Shown here piece by piece: positions 53,621 through 61,370 of a stretch of 64,000 nt of DNA. The notes beneath the pieces were generated by a model. It was not told where the DNA came from, searched no databases, and worked only from the letters and a program-made list of their open reading frames with translations. A program made the translations under genes and the position numbers. Origin of the DNA: Streptomyces mirabilis. GTDB taxonomy: Bacteria; Actinomycetota; Actinomycetes; Streptomycetales; Streptomycetaceae. Each line of letters begins with the position of its first letter. Position 1 is the first letter of the stretch. The stretch spans positions 2,480,001-2,544,000 of the forward strand of contig NZ_JBCJKP010000001.1 of NCBI RefSeq assembly GCF_039503195.1. The letters are read 5' to 3'.

Positions 53621-54619
53621 GTGATCGTCGACTGCGCCATTTACCAACACGGGCGCCGGGCGGAGGGCCCCGAGGACCTCTCCCACGCCCTGGATCTGGC
53701 ACGCGCCGAGGGCGACGCCTTCATCTGGATCGGGCTGTACGAGCCGACGGAGCAGGAGTTCGACCTCGTCACCGAGGAGTTCGGGCTGCACCCGCTGGCG
53801 GTCGAGGACGCCCTCAAGGCACATCAGCGGCCCAAGCTGGAGATGTACGACGATTCGCTGTTCGTGGTCCTGAAGCCGGTCGAGTACGAGGCGGAGAGCG
53901 ATGTCGTCACCACCGGTGAGGTGATGGTGTTCATCGGGGACGCCTTCGTGGTGACCGTCCGGCACGGCGAGTGCTCGCCTCTCGCGCAGGTGCGCCGCCG
54001 GCTGGAGGAGGACCCCGAGATGCTGCGGCACGGGCCGACGGCCGTGCTCTACTCGATCGCCGACGCCACGGTCGACCACTACCTGGAGGTGGCGACCGAG
54101 CTCCAGACGGACCTGGAGGGGCTGGAGGCGGAGGTCTTCTCGCCGAACGGCGGCGGTTCACGGCACACCGCGTCCAGGATCTACACGTTCAAGCGGCAGA
54201 TCCTGGAGTTCCGGCGGGCCACGGTCCCCCTGACCGTTCCGCTGACCCGGCTCTCGGGCTCGGGCGCAGCCGGCACCCCGGTGCCGTTCGTGAACGAGAA
54301 GGCGCAGCCCTTCTTCCGCGACGTCAACGACCATCTGGCCCGTGTGAACGAGTCGGTGGAGGGCCTGGACCGGCTGGTCTCGGACATCCTCGCGGCGCAT
54401 CTCGCGCAGATGAGCGTGCGCCAGAACGACGACATGCGGAAGATCTCCGCGTGGGCGGCCATGGCCGCGGTTCCCACGATGATCGCCGGCATCTACGGCA
54501 TGAACTTCGACCACATGCCCGAGTTGCACTGGCTCTGGTCGTACCCGGTGGTGATCCTGGCGATGGCGGCGCTGGAGTTCCTGCTGTACCACCTCTTCAA
54601 GCGGCGAGGCTGGCTGTGA
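53621..54619 (+). CDS. corA: CorA-family magnesium/cobalt transporter
   Basis: A 332-residue CorA-type channel. A large N-terminal cytosolic alpha/beta domain (FIWIGLYEPTEQEFDLVTEE; long helices from about residue 130) is followed by the stalk helix and two C-terminal transmembrane helices. The selectivity signature GMN is present in AGIYGMNFDHMPELHWLWSY, and the tail ends KRRGW. It forms pentamers that pass Mg2+. The GTG at 53621 begins MIVDCAIYQHGRRAEGPEDL. It is divergent from the histidine phosphatase, with 98 bp between. Confidence 0.93.
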   Translation: MIVDCAIYQHGRRAEGPEDLSHALDLARAEGDAFIWIGLYEPTEQEFDLVTEEFGLHPLAVEDALKAHQRPKLEMYDDSLFVVLKPVEYEAESDVVTTGEVMVFIGDAFVVTVRHGECSPLAQVRRRLEEDPEMLRHGPTAVLYSIADATVDHYLEVATELQTDLEGLEAEVFSPNGGGSRHTASRIYTFKRQILEFRRATVPLTVPLTRLSGSGAAGTPVPFVNEKAQPFFRDVNDHLARVNESVEGLDRLVSDILAAHLAQMSVRQNDDMRKISAWAAMAAVPTMIAGIYGMNFDHMPELHWLWSYPVVILAMAALEFLLYHLFKRRGWL

Positions 54620-54623
54620 CGGG

Positions 54624-55412
54624 TCACGCCACCTCCGGTGCGGGGGGCGCGGGGCCGCCCAGGGCGTCGGGGTGTTCCGGCATCTTCAGGGACACCATGC
54701 GGCGCCAGCCCGCGGCGCGCTCGTAGGCGTAGACGGTGTGGATGGCCGCGGTGAGCGTCGCCGCCCTGGCCCTCGACCAGCCGAGAATGCCTCCCATGTG
54801 GGCCATCACGGCGAGACTGACGTCCCGGTAGACGCGGATCTCGGCGAGCGCGCACGCGCGCAGCGTCCGCCGGATGGCCGGGCCGTGTCCGGCGGACGCG
54901 AAGCGGAGCAGTTCCTCGTGGCAGTAGGCGAGGTGCCGGTCCTCGTCCTCGGAGATCATCCGGACCGCGCGACCGATGTCGGGATGGTCGGCGAAGTGCC
55001 TGAGCAGCAACTCCATCTGCTCGGAGGCACGCTGCTCGGTGACCCTGCTGTGGGCGAGGTAGGTGACGATGTCCCGTACGGTGAGTGGCTGCCGGCTCTT
55101 CAGCTTGTCGTGGGCGAGGCCGATCCCGTGCCGTTCCAGGAGCATCGTGTAGTCGGTGTCGGCCGGGACCTTGACCGGCGTGAGGCCGCGCCTGTTCATC
55201 AGGGCGTTGAAGATCCGCCCGTGCTTGTCCTCGTCGGCGCCGTGCCGGGTGATCTTCGGGGCGAGTTCGCGTGCGCTCGGCGGAACGAGGGCGGCGATGC
55301 GCGCGTTCTCCCAGCCACCTTGCGACTCCCCGCTGGCGGCGATGGAGCAGAAGAGCCGGAACGACTCGTCGTTGTCGAGGATTTCCTGGAACACGCTCTT
55401 GGCCGAAAGCAT
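54624..55412 (-). CDS. Ferritin-like domain protein
   Basis: A 262-residue all-helical protein with di-iron-like ligands: a first ExxH in HGADEDKHGRIFNAL and a second in ISEDEDRHLAYCHEELLRFA, plus Glu in HSRVTEQRASEQMELLLRHF. That is the ferritin-like/rubrerythrin layout. The biological substrate is unknown; members include iron stores and oxidases. The start is uncertain: I use the ATG at 55412 (begins MLSAKSVFQEILDNDESFRL), but a TTG at 55493 would add 27 residues. The stop is 4 nt from that of convergent corA. Confidence 0.8.
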   Translation of the reverse strand: MLSAKSVFQEILDNDESFRLFCSIAASGESQGGWENARIAALVPPSARELAPKITRHGADEDKHGRIFNALMNRRGLTPVKVPADTDYTMLLERHGIGLAHDKLKSRQPLTVRDIVTYLAHSRVTEQRASEQMELLLRHFADHPDIGRAVRMISEDEDRHLAYCHEELLRFASAGHGPAIRRTLRACALAEIRVYRDVSLAVMAHMGGILGWSRARAATLTAAIHTVYAYERAAGWRRMVSLKMPEHPDALGGPAPPAPEVA

Positions 55413-55649
55413 CGATGACACCACTTTCTGCAGGGTCCGCAGAAAATGAGTCAAATGGGATGCCGGGGGCCCGGCAACCGATGTGTCGGACAAATGCGCC
55501 GAACGAGGGATGACGGGGCGGCCCCTGGCGCGTAACCCGGGACACGCCCGCGCGTTGTTCCCCGTGACGGCCGTGGCGGGGAAGACCCCCGAGCCCCCAC
55601 CACGGCCGCAGAACTTCTTCCGTCCCTCCGGGGAGAGGGTGACGACGCG

Positions 55650-56705
55650 TTACGCCAGACCGGCCCGCTCCAGCGCGTCCGAACCGGCGCGCAGCGAGGC
55701 GATCCGGTCCTCCAGCGTGAAGCCGGCCGGCGACAGCGTGAGCGTGGTGACGCCCGCCGCCGCGTAGGCCTTCATCCGCTCGGCGATGCGGTCCACGGAG
55801 CCGAGCAGGGTGGTCTGGTCGATCAGCGTGTGCGGAACGGCGGCGGCCGCGCCCTCCTTGTCTCCGGACAGGTACTTGTCCTGGATCTCGGCGGCCTCCT
55901 TCTCGTACCCCATGCGCTGGGCGAGCTGGTTGTAGAAGTTCTGCTTGCGGCTGCCCATGCCGCCGACGTACAGCGCGGTGTAGGGGCGAAACATGTCGGC
56001 GAGCGCCGTCACGTCCTTGTCGGCGCCGACGGCGAGCGGCAGCGTCGGACAGACGTCGAAGCCCTCCATGGTCTTGCCGGCCTTCTCACGACCCGCGCGC
56101 AGATGGCGGAGCGCGGTGTCCTCGAGGTGCTCGGCCGAGGGGAAGATCAGCAGGGCGCCGTCGGCGATCTCGCCGGTCTGCTCCAGGTTCTTCGGGCCGA
56201 TGGCGGCGATGTACAGCGGGATGTGCTCGCGCTGCGGGTGCACCGTCAGCTTGATCGGCTTGCCAGGACCGTCCGGCAGCGGCAGCGTCCAGTGCTCACC
56301 CTCGTACGACAGCCGCTCGCGGGTCATCGCCTTGCGTACGATCTCGACGTACTCGCGGGTGCGGGCCAGCGGCTTGTCGAACTTGACGCCGTACCAGCCC
56401 TCGGAGACCTGCGGCCCGGAGACGCCGAGGCCGAGGCGGAAGCGCCCGCCGGAGAGCGAGTCGAGCGTCGCGGCGGTCATCGCGGTCATCGCGGGCTGAC
56501 GGGCCGGGATCTGGAAGATCGCCGAGCCGACGTCGATGCGCTCGGTCTTGGCGGCGACCCAGGTGAGCACGGTGGCCGCGTCCGAGCCGTAGGCCTCGGC
56601 GGCCCAGCACACCGCGTATCCCAGTCGGTCGGCCTCCTGGGCGACGGCGAGATTGTCCGCGTCCATTCCGCCGCCCCAGTAGCCGAGGTTGATCCCGAGC
56701 TGCAT
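55650..56705 (-). CDS. LLM-class F420-dependent oxidoreductase
   Basis: A 351-residue luciferase-like monooxygenase-family TIM barrel. It begins MQLGINLGYWGGGMDADNLA and has VCWAAEAYGSDAATVLTWVA and GRFRLGLGVSGPQVSEGWYG, typical of F420-dependent actinobacterial members. The substrate cannot be deduced. The ATG at 56705 leaves a 150-bp divergent gap to the aldo/keto reductase. The frame is full length, with no internal breaks. Confidence 0.9.
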   Translation of the reverse strand: MQLGINLGYWGGGMDADNLAVAQEADRLGYAVCWAAEAYGSDAATVLTWVAAKTERIDVGSAIFQIPARQPAMTAMTAATLDSLSGGRFRLGLGVSGPQVSEGWYGVKFDKPLARTREYVEIVRKAMTRERLSYEGEHWTLPLPDGPGKPIKLTVHPQREHIPLYIAAIGPKNLEQTGEIADGALLIFPSAEHLEDTALRHLRAGREKAGKTMEGFDVCPTLPLAVGADKDVTALADMFRPYTALYVGGMGSRKQNFYNQLAQRMGYEKEAAEIQDKYLSGDKEGAAAAVPHTLIDQTTLLGSVDRIAERMKAYAAAGVTTLTLSPAGFTLEDRIASLRAGSDALERAGLA

Positions 56706-56841
56706 GGCCGATCCCCTTACCGATCAGTAACGTCCCTTGTGCCGCAGACCCTAGCGCGCTGGTGGGCGCGGTGGCAGGAACGGGTTCAGGTCTGATCATC
56801 CAGGTTGTCCACAGGGCCCCCACGAGGCGAGTTTTGGCCAG

Positions 56842-56847
56842 TAATCT
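56842..56847 (+). promoter_or_regulatory. -10 box of the aldo/keto reductase, leaderless
   Basis: TAATCT ends 8 nt before the aldo/keto reductase ATG at 56856, so transcription would begin at or next to the start codon. I see no convincing -35 hexamer. Confidence 0.4.
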
Positions 56848-56855
56848 CGGCGTCC

Positions 56856-57839
56856 ATGGAGCAGAGGCATCTCGGCCGTACCGGCCTGCGTGTGTCCCGG
56901 ATCGGACTCGGCACCCTCACGTGGGGGCGGGACACCGACGAGCACGACGCCGCGGAGCTGTTGAAGGTGTTCTGGGAAGCGGGCGGGAACCTCGTCGACA
57001 CCGCGGACGTGTACGGGGACGGGGAGTCGGAGTACCTGCTCGGACAACTCATAGAAGGGCTCGTGCCGCGTCGCGACCTGGTCATTTCCACGAAGGCGGG
57101 CAGTGTGCCCGACCCGGACCGGCGGTTCGACGGCTCGCGCGGGCATCTCCTGTCGGCACTCGACGCCTCGCTTCAGCGCCTCGGCACGGACTACGTGGAT
57201 CTGTGGCACGTCCACGCCTTCGACCCGGGCACCCCGCTGGAGGAGACCCTCCAGGCGCTCGACCTCGCGGTCAGCAGCGGTCGCGCGCGGTACGCGGGGG
57301 TGTCCAACTTCTGTGGCTGGCAGCTCGCCAAGGCGGCGACCTGGCAGCTGGCGGCGCCCGGGACACGGACGCGGATCGCGAGTACGCAGATGGAGTACTC
57401 CCTGCTCCAGCGCGGCGTGGAGCGGGAGGTGTTGCCCGCGGCGCTCGACCTGGGCGTGGGCCTGCTGCCGTCCTCCCCGCTCGGGCGGGGGGTGCTCACC
57501 GGGAAGTACCGGGGCGGCACACCGTCGGACTCCCGGGGCGGCTCGGAGCACCTCGCGCCGTTCGTCGCGCCGTACCTGGACGACACGGCGAGCGGCATCG
57601 TGGACGCGGTGACGACGGCGGCGGACGGCCTCGCGGTCACGCCGTTGCAGGTCGCCCTCGCCTGGGTCCGCGACCGGCCCGGTGTCGCCGCCCCGATCGT
57701 CGGCGCGCGCAACGCGCAGCAGCTCACGGCCGCGTTGTCAGTGGAGACCCTTAGTCTTCCTGACGAGATCTGCCGGGCGCTCGACGACGTGTCGGCACCG
57801 GTGCACCACTATCCCGATCACGACTGGAGCACGCTGTGA
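56856..57839 (+). CDS. Aldo/keto reductase
   Basis: A 327-residue NADPH-dependent TIM-barrel reductase. Signatures: EQRHLGRTGLRVSRIGLGTL, the catalytic Asp/Tyr in NLVDTADVYGDGESEYLLGQ, Lys in VISTKAGSVPDPDRRFDG and the NADPH site APIVGARNAQQLTAALSVET. It fits the YghZ/Gfo-type voltage-channel beta-like branch. The ATG at 56856 is chosen for the start of the barrel. Its stop overlaps the GTG of the RecD-like gene by 4 nt, and the damage-type promoter for that gene lies inside its last 110 bp. Confidence 0.92.
   Translation: MEQRHLGRTGLRVSRIGLGTLTWGRDTDEHDAAELLKVFWEAGGNLVDTADVYGDGESEYLLGQLIEGLVPRRDLVISTKAGSVPDPDRRFDGSRGHLLSALDASLQRLGTDYVDLWHVHAFDPGTPLEETLQALDLAVSSGRARYAGVSNFCGWQLAKAATWQLAAPGTRTRIASTQMEYSLLQRGVEREVLPAALDLGVGLLPSSPLGRGVLTGKYRGGTPSDSRGGSEHLAPFVAPYLDDTASGIVDAVTTAADGLAVTPLQVALAWVRDRPGVAAPIVGARNAQQLTAALSVETLSLPDEICRALDDVSAPVHHYPDHDWSTL
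57735..57757 (+). promoter_or_regulatory. RecA-NDp-type (PafBC) promoter inside the aldo/keto reductase gene
   Basis: TTGTCAGTG (57735-57743), an 8-nt spacer and TAGTCT (57752-57757) match TTGTCRGTG-N8-TANNNT at every defined base. It would start a transcript about 70 nt before the RecD-like gene at 57836, inside the 3' end of the aldo/keto reductase gene. Confidence 0.7.
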
Positions 57840-60064
57840 GCACGGAGCCCGAGACCACGGAGGAAGTGGAGCCGGGGACGCCGGGCGCGGGAGCGACCGC
57901 CGACCCGCAGGACGTGGACACGGATACGGACACGGATACGGATACAGACACGGCCGCGGTCACGGACGCGGTCGAGGGCGGTGCGGAAACCGACGGCACG
58001 GCGGACGCCGCGAAGCTGTCCGAGGCAGCGGCCGAGTTGGCGGCGCAGCGGCTGGAGCGGGAGCGGATCGAGCGGCGGAAGGCCGAGAAACAGGGACCCA
58101 TCGCGGCCGGGACCAAGCTCAGCGGGACGGCCGCCGATCTGCTCGCGGCGGTGCGGGCCGTGGAAAGCGGCGAGAAGCCCGTGGCCACCGCGTTCCGCGA
58201 GCCGGGGCCGACGCCGCGCCGGGCGGTCGCCCCGGAGCCCGTGTCGCGCCCGCAGCCGGTGGCCGCCCCGGCCGAGGCCTCGGTGGCCCTCGCACCGGAA
58301 GCCGTCGCCGCCGTGCGCGCCGTACTGGGCGAGGGCGGCGCCCCCGACGCCCTCGCACCGGGGGCCCTCGCGGCACTCGGCGAGGGCGCTGACGACCAGC
58401 TGCGCGAGGACCCCTGGCAGCTGCTGCGGGTCGCCGGGGTGCGGCCCGAGCAGGCCGACGGGTACGCCCGCGCTCTGCTCGGCGCGGAGTGCCGCCCGGA
58501 CGACGAGCGGCGCGGGCGGGCGGTCACCGTATGGCTCCTCGAGCAGGCGGCCCTCGCCGGGCACACCGCTCTCGACGCCCCGGCGCTCACCGCCGCGCTC
58601 GCCCAGCACGCGGTGCCGGATCCGGACGCGGCCGTGCAGAGCGCCCTCGCGGAGGGCGACGCGCTGGTCTTCCAGGACGCCCTCGACACCGCGCCCCCGG
58701 CCCAGGAGGACGGCACCGAGGAGTCCGAGGAGCGTCCGGTCCGCGTCCTCATCGGCCTGGAGCGGTACGCGCTGGCCGAGGAGAGCCTCGCCGACGGATT
58801 GGCCCGGGTCATGAACTCCGTACCGAAGACGGACGGCTCCGCCGACGGATGGGAGCAGGCCGCCACCTCGGCCACCCGCTCCGCCGCGGAGCTGATCCGG
58901 GCGGTCGCCGGCCACGGCCTGGTCCTGCACACCGGCGGGCACGCGTCCCAGGCCGAGGCGGCGGCACTGCTGCACGCCGCGCGCGGTCTCGGCCTGCGCG
59001 CCTGGGCGGCCACCCACACGGCGAGCGGCCGCGACGACTGCACGGCCCGGATGGCGCGGTACGACCTGCCGGCCGGCCCCTCGGGCGACGCCAGGGAGGG
59101 GCCGGTCACCGGGGTCGCCACCGTCGCGGGACTCCTCTCGGGCGCCGAGGGCCCGGGCCGGGACGCGGAAGGCGCCTTCGACCTGGACCTCCTGGTCGTC
59201 CTGGACGCACCGCAGCTGGACGTCGAGACGGCGGCGATGCTCGCCGAGTCGCTGCCGGACGGCGCACGGCTGGTGCTGAGCGGGGACCCGGGAGTGCTGT
59301 GGTCGGCGGGTCCGGGACGGGTCTTCGCCGATCTGCTCGCCGCCCGGGTGTGCCCGCAGGTGGCCTCGCGGACGCCGGACCCCGGCCCCGTCGGGGAGCT
59401 GGTCTCCGGGGTCGGCATCGGCGAGCTGAACCAGGTCGAGGCGCCCGGCAAGGAAGTCGTGATCGTCCCCGTTCGGGACGCCGGCGAGGCGGTGCACCGG
59501 ACCGTGCAGCTGGTCGCGGACTCGGTGCCGCGCGCCATCGGCATCCCGGCCGAGCAGACGCAGGTGATCACCCCGGGACACGGCGGCGCCGTCGGCACCC
59601 GCGCACTCAACAGCGCGCTCAAGGAGCGGCTGAACCCGGGCCCCGGCCGCTTCGGGGGCTTCGACCCCGGGGACCGCGTCGCCCACTCCCCCGCTCCGGG
59701 TCGTACGACGGTGGGGCACGTGGTGAAGGCCGATGCCGACGGGCTGCACCTGGAGTGCTCGGGTCTGCCCGTCGTCGTACCGAAGGAGCGGGTGGAGCAG
59801 TCCGTGCGGCACGGCTGGGCGCTCACGGCGCACCAGGCGGTCGGTCTGCGCTGGCCCGCCGCGGTCGTGGTGCTCCCCGGTGACGCCGCGGGGACCCTGA
59901 CCAGGCCTTGGGTCTACACGGCCTTCGGCCGGGCCGAGCGCCATCTGTCCGTGGTCCATGGGGTGGAGCAGGCCCTGCAGCGAGCCGTGGCCGAGGTCCC
60001 GCAGAAGCCGCGCACCACGCGCCTGCCCGCCCTGCTCAAGGCACAGGTCCCGGCGGCGGCCTGA
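57836..60064 (+). CDS. RecD2-like protein with degenerate helicase motifs
   Basis: A 742-residue protein. An acidic Asp-Thr repeat near 28-39 and a charged helix precede a helix-hairpin-helix region (about 190-220, EDPWQLLRVAGVRPEQADGY) of the RecD2 type. A winged segment follows, and a helicase-like part from 350 has lost motif I: the P-loop position reads GLVLHTGGHASQAEAAALL with no GKT/S. Motif II is VVLDAPQLD, not DE. Near residue 660 a degraded motif VI-like segment reads ALTAHQAVGLRWPAAVVVLP. It probably cannot hydrolyse ATP but may still bind DNA or a partner. It overlaps the aldo/keto reductase gene by 4 nt and has a damage-inducible-type promoter upstream. Confidence 0.75.
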   Translation: MSTEPETTEEVEPGTPGAGATADPQDVDTDTDTDTDTDTAAVTDAVEGGAETDGTADAAKLSEAAAELAAQRLERERIERRKAEKQGPIAAGTKLSGTAADLLAAVRAVESGEKPVATAFREPGPTPRRAVAPEPVSRPQPVAAPAEASVALAPEAVAAVRAVLGEGGAPDALAPGALAALGEGADDQLREDPWQLLRVAGVRPEQADGYARALLGAECRPDDERRGRAVTVWLLEQAALAGHTALDAPALTAALAQHAVPDPDAAVQSALAEGDALVFQDALDTAPPAQEDGTEESEERPVRVLIGLERYALAEESLADGLARVMNSVPKTDGSADGWEQAATSATRSAAELIRAVAGHGLVLHTGGHASQAEAAALLHAARGLGLRAWAATHTASGRDDCTARMARYDLPAGPSGDAREGPVTGVATVAGLLSGAEGPGRDAEGAFDLDLLVVLDAPQLDVETAAMLAESLPDGARLVLSGDPGVLWSAGPGRVFADLLAARVCPQVASRTPDPGPVGELVSGVGIGELNQVEAPGKEVVIVPVRDAGEAVHRTVQLVADSVPRAIGIPAEQTQVITPGHGGAVGTRALNSALKERLNPGPGRFGGFDPGDRVAHSPAPGRTTVGHVVKADADGLHLECSGLPVVVPKERVEQSVRHGWALTAHQAVGLRWPAAVVVLPGDAAGTLTRPWVYTAFGRAERHLSVVHGVEQALQRAVAEVPQKPRTTRLPALLKAQVPAAA

Positions 60065-60140
60065 GCCGCCCGCCCAGGGAGACGGCTCCCGTACGCGGGG
60101 AGGTGGCGGCCACCGGCTTCCGGTGACCGCCACCTCCCTA

Positions 60141-60293
60141 TGACACGGTGCTCAGCGCTTCCACTTCCTGTGACGCGGTGCTCAGCGCTCCCACTTCCTG
60201 TGACGCGGTGCTCAGCGCTCCCACTTCCTGTGACGCGGTGCTCAGCGCTCCCGCGACGGCATGCTCAGGATCCCGCTGACACGGTGCTCAGCG
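60141..60293. repeat. 30-bp tandem repeat array
   Basis: Units of 30 bp start at 60141, 60171 and 60201, with a partial 22-bp copy at 60231. Core: TGACGCGGTGCTCAGCG plus CTCCCACTTCC. A further copy, TGACACGGTGCTCAGCG (60277-60293), covers the last codons and stop of the minus-strand gene at 60288. The array therefore seems to have grown by duplication from that gene's 3' end. Confidence 0.9.
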
Positions 60294-60995
60294 ATCGGCG
60301 TCCAGCGGCTCCAGATCCCCGTCCTCGTCCAGTTCGGAGTCCGGGGCGAGGTCGTCCTCCAGCTCGTCGTCGTCCGACTCGTCGTCGAAGACCGCGCTGA
60401 CGTCGAAACGGCAGACCACGCGCTGCGGGTCGATCGCCTCGAAGGGGGTCTCCAGCCACTCGCCGGGATCGGCCGGTTCGTCGGCGGCCGTGACCCAGAG
60501 GGTCGAGTCGCCCTCCTCCAGGCCGAACTCCTTGTGCCGAGAGGCGATCTCGTCCGGCTCGAACTCGCCGAACAGGACGCCCAGCGCCCCGTGCACGGTG
60601 CCGGACGCCGCGTCGAAGCCCACGGCCGCGGTGGCCCCGTTCTCCTCCACGGCCTCCACCCGCTGGGCCTGCGCCAGCAGTCGCTGCGGCTCCACCACCG
60701 CGTAGTCCCGGCGGATCAGCACGCTCAGCGCGTTCGGCTCCTCGGGGCCGGTGTACGGCGGCAGCGTGTCGTCGCTGCCGGGGATCTCGAAGGGAGTGAC
60801 CTCGTCATAACGGTCGTAGAGCAGCTCGTCGTACTCCTCGGCCGCGGCGGCCAGCTCGTTGAACGCCTCGTATACGGCCGGGTCGTCATCGCCCGACCTG
60901 CGCTCGACCGCGGCCAGGTGGCGGTCGAGTGCGGTCTTGACAGCCTCGGCGGCGGCGCGTACCTCGGCAGCGGTGGGCTGCACAGCATCAGACAT
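60288..60995 (-). CDS. Acidic conserved protein of unknown function
   Basis: A 235-residue protein. The N-terminal half is helical (AAEVRAAAEAVKTALDRHLA), the middle has an Ile/Arg core (NALSVLIRRDYAVVEPQRLL) and the C-terminal 40 residues are almost all Asp/Glu (DDESDDDELEDDLAPDSELD). I do not recognise a catalytic motif. The ATG at 60995 has a -10-like TAGCGT ending 7 nt upstream, so the transcript is likely leaderless, divergent from the DUF5703 gene. From memory it is conserved in Streptomyces at this position. Confidence 0.75.
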   Translation of the reverse strand: MSDAVQPTAAEVRAAAEAVKTALDRHLAAVERRSGDDDPAVYEAFNELAAAAEEYDELLYDRYDEVTPFEIPGSDDTLPPYTGPEEPNALSVLIRRDYAVVEPQRLLAQAQRVEAVEENGATAAVGFDAASGTVHGALGVLFGEFEPDEIASRHKEFGLEEGDSTLWVTAADEPADPGEWLETPFEAIDPQRVVCRFDVSAVFDDESDDDELEDDLAPDSELDEDGDLEPLDADR

Positions 60996-61002
60996 AGTGC
61001 AG

Positions 61003-61035
61003 ACGCTATCCGTACAGGGCCTCTGCCCGCACAAT
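61003..61035. promoter_or_regulatory. Overlapping divergent leaderless promoters
   Basis: Minus strand: TAGCGT (61008-61003) ends 7 nt before the ATG at 60995. Plus strand: CACAAT (61030-61035) ends 7 nt before the ATG at 61043. The start codons are only 47 bp apart, so both transcripts are probably leaderless and their polymerases would compete. Confidence 0.45.
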
Positions 61036-61042
61036 AGATGCG

Positions 61043-61231
61043 ATGCCGGAATACGAATTTGTCGACGTGTACGTGCCGCGCGGGGTGTCCCGCAAGGAGA
61101 CGACACGCCTGCTGACGGACCATGCGGAGTACGGACACTGGGAGTTGGACCGCCTCAGCCTGCACCCCGACGGCAGCCGCAAGGTGCGGCTGCGCCGGCG
61201 GATCATCCGCCAGGTGCGTGCCACGTGGTGA
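61043..61231 (+). CDS. DUF5703-family small protein
   Basis: A 62-residue basic protein starting MPEYEFVDVYVPRGVSRKET and ending with an Arg-rich helix (KVRLRRRIIRQVRATW). It matches the DUF5703 family of actinobacteria. Function is unknown. The arginine-rich tail could bind nucleic acid. It has its own leaderless promoter and is followed by a strong terminator. Confidence 0.75.
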   Translation: MPEYEFVDVYVPRGVSRKETTRLLTDHAEYGHWELDRLSLHPDGSRKVRLRRRIIRQVRATW

Positions 61232-61247
61232 GCGAAAGCGGCTGAAA

Positions 61248-61280
61248 CGGAGCGGGCCCCGCCCGTGCGGGCCCGCTCCG
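61248..61280 (+). terminator. Terminator of the DUF5703 gene
   Basis: A 12-bp perfect stem, CGGAGCGGGCCC / GGGCCCGCTCCG, with a 9-nt loop, 16 nt past the stop. Confidence 0.75.
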
Positions 61281-61281
61281 G

Positions 61282-61316
61282 TCGCTTCGCCACAGGGGAT
61301 GCCTGTGGCGAAGCGA
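61282..61316 (-). terminator. Terminator of chpC
   Basis: A 15-bp perfect stem, TCGCTTCGCCACAGG / CCTGTGGCGAAGCGA, with a 5-nt loop, 54 nt past the chpC stop on the minus strand and directly next to the DUF5703 terminator. Confidence 0.8.
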
Positions 61317-61370
61317 TCCCGTCTGCCCCGACCCCGTTCCAGGCCCGGACACTTCTCTCCGTCCTGCCGA

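Noticed and set aside
60140..60400. Plus-strand frame encoding tandem TRCSALPLPV repeats
   Set aside because: It exists only because the 30-bp repeat is a multiple of three. There is no ribosome-binding site, and the frame continues antisense into the acidic protein gene.
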